Position numbers and translations under genes: made by a program. The notes below the pieces were generated by a model that did no database searches, was not told where the DNA came from, and worked only from the letters and a program-made list of their open reading frames with translations. A stretch of DNA of 64,000 nucleotides from Westiellopsis prolifica IICB1. Lineage in GTDB: Bacteria > Cyanobacteriota > Cyanobacteriia > Cyanobacteriales > Nostocaceae. The stretch lies in assembly GCF_004323185.1 (NCBI RefSeq), contig NZ_NAPS01000001.1:1262354-1326353 (forward strand), in the 5' to 3' direction. Of this stretch, positions 45,321 through 53,700 are shown one piece after another. Numbering within the stretch: position 1 is the stretch's first letter; each line of letters starts with the position of its first letter.

Positions 45321-45731
45321 CTATTGCCAAGAAACTACAGTAAAAACAGCAACTAGTGCAACCAAACCAAATAAAATGACAGAAACGACAAAAACAGATA
45401 GATTAATAATATAAGTTAGTTTATATGAGTATTCGTCTCGCTCTAATGATTTGACTTTGATTAGGTATCCAATGATCGCCAAAATTAACAGAAAAATGCC
45501 CAAAGCGATCGCGCTCAAGCCAATAATGGGAGTCAGTTCCATAGCAATGGGTGGATTATGCTTGGGAATCGACTCATTCAACGCATTAAAAATGCGATCA
45601 AACCCGATACCAAAACCAATTAAAGACAAGCAATTCTGAATCCAACTTGTCAATGTCCGTTCAGCAGCAGCGCGATTACGCTCTTTTGCCAATTCGTTAG
45701 TGGTATTAATCGGTTTTCGAGAAGGACTCAT
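45321..45731 (-). CDS. DUF202 membrane protein (1)
   Basis: A 136-residue DUF202 protein. The family's charged N-terminus NELAKERNRAAAERTLTSWIQNCLSLIGFG is followed by three hydrophobic helices (about 35-50, 65-90 and 105-130). It is an inner-membrane protein of unknown role. It is the last of three same-strand small membrane genes. The next gene upstream (45817) is a second DUF202 member, so this is a recent or old tandem duplication. A GACGCG hairpin (45781-45802) lies between them. Confidence 0.85.
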   Translation of the reverse strand: MSPSRKPINTTNELAKERNRAAAERTLTSWIQNCLSLIGFGIGFDRIFNALNESIPKHNPPIAMELTPIIGLSAIALGIFLLILAIIGYLIKVKSLERDEYSYKLTYIINLSVFVVSVILFGLVALVAVFTVVSWQ

Positions 45732-45780
45732 ACCAAAAACATACCTAAAATCCTTACCAATGACAAATGACTATTGTACA

Positions 45781-45802
45781 GACGCGATTCATCGCGTCTC
45801 TA
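45781..45802. repeat. Hairpin of the GACGCGATTCATCGCGTC type
   Basis: Perfect arms of 9 bp (GACGCGATT-CATCGCGTC region) between the two DUF202 genes. Same repeat family as those at 33681 and 47782. Confidence 0.7.
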
Positions 45803-45816
45803 GACTAATTACCAAT

Positions 45817-46251
45817 TTACATACTATTTTTGTGAGTGAATGCACTGACCAAAATACCAATAAAAGCAAAGACAGCAATGCAAACTAGGGCGATCGCAAC
45901 GGTCAATGCTAAGGAACGACGGGGAGTGTAGAGATATTCCTCGTTGCGTCGGATATGATACAGTTCTTGCTGGTGTTGGATCATTGCCATAATCATGGCA
46001 TATATACCCAGAGCAATGAAAGCAAGACCTAGAATGCGAGAAAGGCGTACAGGATTGATGTCTCGAACAACTTGAAAGCTACGGATAGCAGTGACAATGA
46101 CATCAATCCCAAAACCAAAGCTGATTAGGGTAAGGCTGGTGCGAATCCACGCCATGAGAGTGCGTTCGGCGGCCGCTCGGTTGCGCTCTTTAGCAAGTTC
46201 GGCTTGAATATTAGGTGTCTTGCGAGTATCAATAGGGTCAGGGTCCTTCAT
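45817..46251 (-). CDS. DUF202 membrane protein (2)
   Basis: A 144-residue DUF202 protein like its neighbour. The conserved start ELAKERNRAAAERTLMAWIRTSLTLISFGFG lies at residues 14-44, and three hydrophobic helices follow. The R-x-R-x-A-x-ERTL core is shared with the gene at 45321, but the rest is diverged. It is probably co-transcribed with the DUF1269 gene 43 bp upstream. Its function is not known; family members are seen in membrane stress or transport contexts. Confidence 0.85.
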   Translation of the reverse strand: MKDPDPIDTRKTPNIQAELAKERNRAAAERTLMAWIRTSLTLISFGFGIDVIVTAIRSFQVVRDINPVRLSRILGLAFIALGIYAMIMAMIQHQQELYHIRRNEEYLYTPRRSLALTVAIALVCIAVFAFIGILVSAFTHKNSM

Positions 46252-46294
46252 TCTATTTAATGAAAGTGATATCAGTTAAACATGATATCTCCAA

Positions 46295-46858
46295 TTATGA
46301 ATGCCCATATTTACAAAGCATGGACTCATGGTTTAATCTGTCTACATTCTCAAAATCAGCATCAATAGCGATCGCCATAGCTAATTCATCCTTGAGACGC
46401 TGACAAGTAATTTTGGCTCCTAATTCGGTGAGGGTATCAACTAGTTCTTTGACCCATTTGTGTTCAATAATGGCAATTATGGCAGAACTACCAGCACCTA
46501 GAGAGTAACCGATTTCTTTTAGCTCTTGTTCGTCAAACCCCATATCGATGAACTTTCCGGTGAGAGTGCTAGATCCGCTACCCAACACAATACCCGCAAT
46601 CGGTCCACCAGCCAAAATAGCAATAATAGCCCCTAATACACCACAAATACCTAGACTGCGTTTGATTCCTACTGTTTGAACCGTTTCTTTGAAGAACAGC
46701 TTACCGTTTTCATCCTTCATTATGACTGCTGCATTCCAAAGCCCGATCATTTTTTCCTTTTTGAGGTGCTTTAGCTCCTCAAGCACTTCAACAGCCTGTT
46801 CTTGATTTCCAAATCTAGCAATAATTAGGTCAATAGGATTTTCAGCAGGATTCTTCAT
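46295..46858 (-). CDS. DUF1269-family membrane protein
   Basis: A 187-residue protein of the DUF1269 type. A ferredoxin-like N-terminal part (DLIIARFGNQEQAVEVLEELK, about residues 10-65) is followed by a glycine-rich hydrophobic hairpin (LGICGVLGAIIAILAGGPIAGIV, cited in two parts by position 88-112). A helical C-terminus has SLGAGSSAIIAIIEHKW. It is a presumed membrane-associated protein of unknown function. It is the first gene of the minus-strand run DUF1269-DUF202-DUF202, which points to one envelope-related operon. Confidence 0.85.
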   Translation of the reverse strand: MKNPAENPIDLIIARFGNQEQAVEVLEELKHLKKEKMIGLWNAAVIMKDENGKLFFKETVQTVGIKRSLGICGVLGAIIAILAGGPIAGIVLGSGSSTLTGKFIDMGFDEQELKEIGYSLGAGSSAIIAIIEHKWVKELVDTLTELGAKITCQRLKDELAMAIAIDADFENVDRLNHESMLCKYGHS

Positions 46859-47781
46859 AACGTATGACTGTATTCTAATAGTGTTGATTGACTGGTTTAA
46901 CTAAGTTGACACAAATAAAGTTAACTAGTATTTGTAAGTCGCGTGGTTAGTTTATTTCCACTTATCTAGTGCTCTTTTACACCAACTAAGATTAATCTTT
47001 AACTGCTTTTGTCTGTAGGTTCTCTAGTATTTGAGCCACAGCAAATGAAGCTGCTTTTTGACGTTCTTTACACAGATTTCCAAACTGTCTGTTGATAGGG
47101 CATAATATTCAAAATTTAAACTAATATTAAAAGCATACATCTCAAAATTTAAATTCAAACAAATTCTATTTTTATTAAAATTATTAGTTTTATAAAGATA
47201 TTTAAATAATTTATATTGCCTTAAATCTAGATATAAAATCTGTTATTTTTTGTCATTCATAAGGCTCCCTGCCTATATATCAAATTTAGATGAAACTAAA
47301 TTTCTTATTGGTTGTTAGTTTAGATTATAAATTACAAAAATAAGAGGTAAGTAATCTATTTATAAGGACACAATAAAAGAATTATTTTGTGAAAAATTAG
47401 AATAATTTCACTGGTAAGTATTCGGTTAATATTAGTTATGAGAGTATTGGAAAGTTGATGAGGGGTATAACCCTACAATTGAGGAAAAGAAGCTCATTAT
47501 CATCACGTTAGTAATAAAAATCAAAATTTTTCTCAATAAAATTTAAATCAGGTTCGGTTAAGGTTTTGATCTTTTGGAAAAAAGGGTACACAGATGTCAA
47601 TACTGCAAGGGATAGGATTTTTCGTCATTTGCATTGTCCCCTTCTAATTTGGGCAGGCTTGTAGACGCGGAGCGGCTTCCGTAGGTAACCAATTGATTAA
47701 TCTGTTGGTATGCAGCGATCTCCCAAAGAAGCCTGCCCAAATTTGATACGTGGAAGACCCTCATATTTTTGGGGTTGTACC

Positions 47782-47801
47782 AGACGCGATATATCGCGTC
47801 T
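47782..47801. repeat. AGACGCG hairpin in the gene-poor region
   Basis: The 20-base palindrome AGACGCGATATATCGCGTCT is perfect. The same core lies within element C at 33681. Confidence 0.75.
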
Positions 47802-48139
47802 CTACATGATTTAAATGTCAATTGATTTGTCTTATTCGAGCAGTATTGACACAGATGTAGTGTTCTTTCATCCTCTAACAGGATTTTAGATTTTGCGAAA
47901 AGTTTGTAGACGCTTGGCGTCTTCCCGTTAGGGTAGCGCGTCTACGCGAGCGTCCCGGAGGGAACTTCAAAGCTTTTCAAGACGGATTTTGGATTGATTC
48001 CACAGATAAATCTGGGGACTTGTAGCCAGATTGGCAACGTATGATAACCATATGCTATGATTTGTCATTTTTTCGTGTTGAGATTTTATTGAAAAATGAC
48101 AAAAAAATATCTGATACACTTCAGGTTTTTGCTGCTAAA

Positions 48140-48217
48140 TGCCATTATATCCTCTGCTCGTAACTCTTTTCAGCACTACTCTCGCAATTAACCCCGGTGC
48201 GACCGGGGTTAATTTTT
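48140..48217 (+). ncRNA. Candidate small RNA with intrinsic terminator (1)
   Basis: The 3' end is a textbook terminator: perfect 12-bp stem ATTAACCCCGGT, loop GCG, complement, then five T (48187-48217). No open frame precedes it, and the upstream 50-100 bp contain a plausible AT-rich promoter. The 5' end is uncertain. Confidence 0.5.
48187..48217 (+). terminator. Intrinsic terminator (1)
   Basis: A 12-bp GC-centred stem with a three-base loop and a TTTTT tail. It is not downstream of any protein gene on this strand. Confidence 0.8.
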
Positions 48218-48239
48218 ACCCATCTTTATAGGTGAAATT

Positions 48240-48318
48240 CACTGTTTCGGAATAATCACTGCGTGACTATAGTGACATAGGAAACGTTCAACCCAACCCC
48301 AGTGACACTGGGGTTTTT
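48240..48318 (+). ncRNA. Candidate small RNA with intrinsic terminator (2), Yfr2-like
   Basis: A short unit containing ATAGGAAACGTTCAACC and ending in the terminator AACCCCAGT, GAC, ACTGGGGTT plus T-run. The GGAAAC element in front of a terminator resembles the Yfr2 family of cyanobacterial small RNAs. That is a suggestion from memory of the motif, not a proven match. It follows candidate 1 by only 25-80 bp. Confidence 0.5.
48295..48318 (+). terminator. Intrinsic terminator (2)
   Basis: A 9-bp stem AACCCCAGT with loop GAC and a T-run; the closing TT pairs with the AA side. Confidence 0.8.
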
Positions 48319-48754
48319 CTTATGAAAGCATTAATCCTAGCGCCAATCTGCAATATCGTCAATGTGTTAGCTTGTTTCGTAGGTTCCACCTCAAACTGAT
48401 TTTTAGTTCGGAGTTTGCTAAACAATTTCAATTTACTTTTTAATCAAGTATCTCTTATTAGAAAAGTCTTTACTAGTGAAGATAGTCATTTTAATATTTA
48501 ACTTAAGTTTTTAATGATCGAGGTATTAGTGACAACCTCTATTCCGATCTAAGATAGCAAATATATGATACTTGATGTTGAAATAATGTTGATATAGTTT
48601 AGGGCTTAATGACAAAATAATCGATAATTTCGAGCAGGGTAAAAGAAAGCGGATAAATCCTGGTAATCAATCCGCAATCTAAAATGCTGTTAGAGGCTGA
48701 CAGGGAGAATATATCACTCCATCACCCCGTTCCTTAGTTGTTTTATTGTTTAAA

Positions 48755-49012
48755 CTAGCGAGTGTTGGCTTTACCTGTAGTCTTGTTTGTGTTGCGTATC
48801 CGCATAAGCACCGCCTGCTGGAAAATGCTTAGTAACTCAGCATCATCTTTATATTCTTGAATAAGATCAACCGTTACCTGTTGAGTACAGTAATCGCAAT
48901 CATTAATATTCTCTTTGTCTAGGAAATCATGCAGAAATTGCTTTTGCGTCTCCTCGCTGTTACAAAAAAATTTTTCAGTTACTTTGTTAAAAGATGAAAT
49001 CAGCTTGTCCAT
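48755..49012 (-). CDS. Small hypothetical protein
   Basis: An 85-residue soluble protein, acidic in the middle, with two CxxC-like cysteines (NDCDYC, near residue 39-42) and a separate C in the N-terminal part. It could be helical and metal-binding, but I recognise no family. The ATG at 49012 has a purine-rich stretch upstream. It lies alone at the edge of the gene-poor region, and its codon use looks coding-like, but it is short. Confidence 0.45.
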   Translation of the reverse strand: MDKLISSFNKVTEKFFCNSEETQKQFLHDFLDKENINDCDYCTQQVTVDLIQEYKDDAELLSIFQQAVLMRIRNTNKTTGKANTR

Positions 49013-49263
49013 TGCGGATATTCCTAATTAAATTTATGAAATGTATTTATTTCTGAGTTTGCATGAAAAACATCTCTAAACTGTCATATATCAAGTTAAT
49101 TCCACCTAGCAAATCAATTAACTAAGGGACAGTTTAAAAATCTGATATTCCAAATATATGCTTAATTTAGCAGCAAAAAATAAGCAGCAAATAAGTAATT
49201 AATAAAACAATAGCCAAGACAAGAATAGTATTATTCTGAAATAATCATCCAGATATTTTAACT

Positions 49264-49665
49264 TTACTCAGATTTCCATTTGAGTAGTTCAGCTATTTGT
49301 TCTGGTAATTGGATCGGGTTAAAAGGCTTGGCGATCGCTCCAACAATATTCATCTGTTGCAATTGTTGACGCGAAAACCAGCTTGCTTTTGCAGTGACTA
49401 AAATAATTGGAATATCATTAATTTGTGGATGTGTGATAAATTCTTGGATAATCCCAAGACTGTCTGTTTGCAGCATTGGCACATCCAGAACAATAGCATC
49501 AGGTTTTCTGAGTAATAATGCTTCTTTAATCGTTAAAACTTCAAGCCCTTGATGAAGAGAGGAAACTGATAGTACATCCCAACCACCAAGACGATTTAAG
49601 CAAACTTGTAAAATCGCTCGGATAGAAACTTCGTGATCGATGAGCAAAATAAGTTTACGGGGCAT
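49264..49665 (-). CDS. Single-domain response regulator
   Basis: A receiver-only regulator of about 133 residues from the ATG at 49665 (the frame is open to 49737). The phosphoacceptor Asp is in AIVLDVPM, the Thr in LVTAKA and the Lys in IAKPFNP. The first acidic patch is altered: LLIDHEVS has His where the second Asp usually sits, which can weaken Mg2+ binding. It has no output domain, so it works as a phosphorelay carrier or binds a partner. It is on the same strand as a second receiver and the big kinase 330 bp upstream, suggesting a shared pathway. Confidence 0.85.
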   Translation of the reverse strand: MPRKLILLIDHEVSIRAILQVCLNRLGGWDVLSVSSLHQGLEVLTIKEALLLRKPDAIVLDVPMLQTDSLGIIQEFITHPQINDIPIILVTAKASWFSRQQLQQMNIVGAIAKPFNPIQLPEQIAELLKWKSE

Positions 49666-49921
49666 GATTAAATTAACTTTAGGGCGTTCAAGAGCGCACC
49701 TAAAAGCATATTTGGAAGAGAGATTACACTCCGACACTGGGCTTTTCCAAGATTGAACTCACTCAACACAGAGCATAAAACCCAAAAGTAAGAAATTTAT
49801 AAGCACTCTATAAGAGTGCCTAATATATATTATTACATAATATATATGATGAGTATTCGGTAAAGTTTATGGTTTGGTTGTATAATTCCGCAAAATACTT
49901 GATATAAGCGGTATTTGAAAT

Positions 49922-49997
49922 GGTATCAGATCCCGGACTTTTCAAAAAAGTCCGGGATCTGGCTCACCTATCAAAATCAATTTGGTGAACTACTACC
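49922..49997. mobile_element. Miniature inverted-repeat element B, partial copy
   Basis: AGATCCCGGACTTTT with its complement, followed by a 65-bp right part that matches element B at 26823-26931, ending in TGGTGAACTACTA. The left terminal repeat is missing. Its last bases (CTA at 49993-49995) supply the stop codon of the adjacent response-regulator gene. Confidence 0.6.
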
Positions 49998-50367
49998 AGT
50001 CCAAAATATCAGTCAATTGTTTCCAGACAGTCATGGGATCAAACGGTTTGGTAATGACACCAGCAACTCCCATTTTGTCAAAGCGTTGGCGATCGCTCGG
50101 TAACACTTTAGCTGTAAGCAAGATCACTGGAATAGATTCTGTTGCGACATTCGAGCGCAGGCGATCAAAAACCTGAAATCCATCCATCTCAGGCATCGAC
50201 ACATCTAAGAGAATAGCATCTATGGATTTGTGAATCTTAGCTTTGAGTAACGCTTCTTCTCCTGACTCAGCTAAGATTACTTTCCAACCTGCAAATTTTT
50301 CTAGGGAGATTTGAACCACTCTACGAATATCTTTTTCGTCATCTACAACTAGGATACGTTTGTTCAT
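49993..50367 (-). CDS. Single-domain response regulator linked to the hybrid kinase
   Basis: A 124-residue CheY-like receiver. It carries the DDE acidic set (LVVDDEKD), phosphoacceptor Asp in AILLDVSMPEMDGF, the Thr/Ser switch in ILLTAKV and Lys in ITKPFDP. No output domain follows. Its start codon overlaps the TGA of the kinase gene by 4 bp (ATGA), so it is translationally coupled to that kinase and is very likely its phosphotransfer partner. Its stop codon lies inside a miniature repeat element, so the C-terminus may have been reshaped by that insertion. Confidence 0.92.
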   Translation of the reverse strand: MNKRILVVDDEKDIRRVVQISLEKFAGWKVILAESGEEALLKAKIHKSIDAILLDVSMPEMDGFQVFDRLRSNVATESIPVILLTAKVLPSDRQRFDKMGVAGVITKPFDPMTVWKQLTDILDW

Positions 50368-50744
50368 GCCTCCTCCCTAGTGATCGGCAATGTGAAATAA
50401 AACGTACTTCCTTCTCCTAACACACTCTCTACCCAAATACATCCACCGTGTTGCTGAACAATGTTCTTGCAGATGGCTAATCCTAGCCCAGTTCCTCTTT
50501 TTTGACGACGATCAGAGACATCAACTTGCTGAAAGCGTCCAAAAATGCTTTCCAGCTTTTCTGGAGGAATACCACGTCCCTGATCGCGGACTTTAAATAG
50601 GATCTTGGCAGAGATGGGGGACACGGGAGACACAGGAGCAATTTGTCCCCCATATCCCCCATCTCCCCCATCTCCCCCATCTCCCTCTAGATGTGTATAA
50701 GAGACCCCTCTTCTTCTGGACTCACCAACTCTGCACTCAACCAA
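50364..50744 (-). CDS. C-terminal ATPase part of the split histidine kinase
   Basis: The last 126 residues contain the end of the HATPase domain of the giant kinase in a different frame: KVRDQGRGIPPEKLESIFGRF (G1 and F boxes) and GTGLGLAICKNIV (G2). The first 45 residues come from a C-rich repeat and adapter-like sequence and are not native. With the ATP-binding part cut off from the kinase, function would be lost. The break coincides with a 17-base Tn5 mosaic-end match (50689-50705), so it is most likely an assembly error and the true gene is one piece from 50364 to 55024. Confidence 0.7.
   Translation of the reverse strand: MVECRVGESRRRGVSYTHLEGDGGDGGDGGYGGQIAPVSPVSPISAKILFKVRDQGRGIPPEKLESIFGRFQQVDVSDRRQKRGTGLGLAICKNIVQQHGGCIWVESVLGEGSTFYFTLPITREEA
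50646..50686. repeat. CCCCCATCT tandem repeat in the kinase gene
   Basis: Three to four 9-bp units of CCCCCATCT, preceded by related CCCCATAT. On the minus strand the G-runs could form a G-quadruplex. It lies at the frame break of the kinase. Confidence 0.75.
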
Positions 50745-53700
50745 ACAGTGCCACCCGCGGGTGAGAACTTAATAGCATTACTTAACAAATTGATTAATGT
50801 TTGAATAATTGAGTCTGCTGCTGCCGAAATTTGCATATTTGGAACCATAACAAAAATTTTAACGCCCGCTTCGTTAGCCATCGCTTGCACAGTCTCAATT
50901 GCTTGCTTTACTAAATTAGCGGTCTCGCATGTTTCCGTCACAAGTTGAATTTTGCCAGACTCTAGTCGTTCGAGATCAAGAATATCGTTCACCAAACGCA
51001 CGAGGCGATCGCTATTATTAAAAGCTATTTGCAACATTTCTCTGGCTTGTTCGGGTTCATGATCAAAGACACCCGTTTCTAAAATTCCCACAGCACCGCG
51101 AATAGCTGTTAATGGGGTGCGGAGTTCGTGACTCACAATAGAAATAAATTCATTTTTGATCCGATCCACTTCGTAGCGATCGCTAATATCTTGAATTTGA
51201 GCAATAAAATACAGTGGTTCTCCGTGTTGATGTCTGACAAGTGATACATTTAACAGAGTATGGATCGTATTTCCTCGATTGTGCAAATATCGTTTCTCCA
51301 CCTGATAAACACGAATCTCATTCGCCAACAATTTTTGCATGAGTTCTAAATCAGCCTCTAAATCATCGGGATGGGTGATTTCCATCATGGTGAGATTGAG
51401 CATTTCTGCTTCGGTGTATCCAACAATTTCGCATAGGGAATGATTCACCATGAGGAATTGTCCTTGGGGTGAAACTAGTGCTACACCAATTGGTGCAGCA
51501 TCAAAAGCTTTACGGAATCGTTCTTCGCTCTCACGCAAATACTCCTCTGCTTGCTTGCGTTCGGTGATATCTAGTGATGTGCCAATTAGCTGTATTACTT
51601 GCCCTTGTGCATTTAACACAGGTTCTGCACGAGAATCTAGGTAACGAATTGAACCATCCGGTCGCATAATTCGTAGATCAAAAGCATAGGAAATTCCGTT
51701 GGTAATCGCCTGTTCAACCTTTTGTTGTAGAACCTCTCGATCCTCAAGATGAACTCTTTCAAGCAGTTCACTAAAGCTTGGTTCACCTTTGACTGGTTCT
51801 ATTCCCCACTGATGAAATGTTGTTTGTGAGCAACTAATCTTCTGGCTGTTGACATGAAATTCCCAACTACCGATTTGGGAGACTTTTTGAGCCATGGCCA
51901 GATGAGCTTGATTTTGGCGCAAAGCGGCTTCAGTCTGTTTGTGTTCAGCTAGTTCAGTTTGCAAATGATTATAGAGATTTGCTTGATGAAGGGCGATCGC
52001 TAACTGATTACTGATTTGCTGCAAAAACTCTGCTTCAGATGCTCGCCAGTGGCGATAATTAGAACAGGCGTGAACTATGAGCAACCCCCAAACCCTGGTT
52101 GAGGAGTCTTCTAAGGTTTGAATAATGGGTGCAACCACTTTAGATTTGACGCCGATTTGTTGCATAAACTCAACTAAACAATCTGACCACTGATCCTTTG
52201 CCACATCTGGTAAAATACGGGCATTTCCTTGGCGATAGTATTCATAGCAGTCATCTGGAAAACATTCATCAGTCCAATGCATCTGATTTGTCATCGGATA
52301 CTCTGGAACAACAGCTTCCTTAATCACCTGTCCCGAACCATCCTGATTTAGGCGAAAAATTAATGCTCGATCAGCCTGGAGAGTTCTTTGAACCTCAACC
52401 ACTGTAGTTGCCAGAATTTGCTCCAAATCCAGTGATTGGCGGATATGCTGGGTAATGGTACCGAGCAAGTGTTCTTGATCTGCTTGCGATCGCAGAGAAT
52501 ACTCCAATTTCTTGCGTCTTGTGATGTTGAAACAACTGCCTATCAAACGATAAATTTGTCCATTTTCCGTATAAATTGGAGTTAAAACATTAATCCACCA
52601 AGTTTCTTTGCCTTTAATTTCCAGACGTTCTTCATAAGTGATGCGTTGGCCGGTTGTGGTGCAAGCAACAAACCTAGCATTAATCACCTGTGCATCCTCT
52701 GGTGGGAAAATTTGCTCAGGGGTTTTACCAGCCATTTCTGAGGATAAAAGTCCAGACATCCACTCATGGGCGGGGTTAATGTCAACATAACGAAACCTGC
52801 CATCTTCTAGGACATCAACGATAAAAATCGCTGCTGCTGTGCCTTCATATATACTCCGTAAAAACTGTTCGCTTTCTTGCAAGGCCATTTCAGCTTGTTT
52901 GCGAGCAGTAATATCAACTCCAACCATAGTGACAATCCAGCAACCCCCTGCTTGATCCCAACGAGAGGTTAAGGTGTCTGCAATCCAGCGCAGAGAGCTA
53001 TTTTTGTGATAAAAGCGATACTCCAGTGTGGTTGGTTGTTCTTGAGCGATCGCTGCAAAAGCTTGTTCACTAATGACTGTCAAATCTTCTGAAGGAACTC
53101 GTGATAACCAAAGTTCCGGGGTTAATTCCTGGGGAGTATAACCAAAAATGTTTTCACAACCCAGGGAGTGATACTCTCTGTCCCAACTACGGTCAGGGTA
53201 AACGCGAAAACTGCCGATTGAAGCACCTGCGGAGTTGAGAATATCGTTGAGTTTCGCTTGTGATGCTTGCAAAGCTTTTTCTAGTTGCTTGCGATCGCTG
53301 ATATCTTGTCCAATACCAATTATTTGACCTGTACTGAGGCGAATGTTTGCCCAGGTTGTATCTACGTAACGACCATCCCGACACCTAGTTCTGAAATCCT
53401 GCCATTTTCCAGTCGCTGCTTCAATATGTTCTCTGATTTGTTGACGTTGTTCGGTATCAGGATAGCATTTTGCTAACCAGTCAATGTCTCGCAGATCATC
53501 TAAAGTCCAACCAAGAACCCGCTCATATTCTCGGTTAATGACTAATGTTTGATCTGTTTGATCACGAAGTTTCAACATCACAGGAATGTGGTCAAACAAA
53601 GCTTGTAAAATTTCGTTTTGCTGCTGAAGTTTTTCTGTCCGTTCTGCAATTTGAGTTTCGAGAGTTTGATTGTAGTCGGCTAAGAGTTTTTGAGCTTGTT

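Larger units (their letters stand above)
46859..48754. other. 1.9-kb gene-poor AT-rich region with repeats and candidate small RNAs
   Basis: No convincing coding sequence. 46900-47590 is very AT-rich. It then holds a CGATATATCGCG hairpin (47782-47801), GC-rich palindromes near 47650-47700 and 47905-47965, and a copy of the CATCCTCTAACAGGATTTT repeat also found at 55081. Two terminator-ended units follow (48187-48217 and 48295-48318). The 75-residue frame at 47597-47821 crosses repeats and has no family signature. Confidence 0.6.

Noticed and set aside
47597-47821. Possible 74-residue gene
   Set aside because: It crosses palindromic repeat sequence and shows no family or coding signature.
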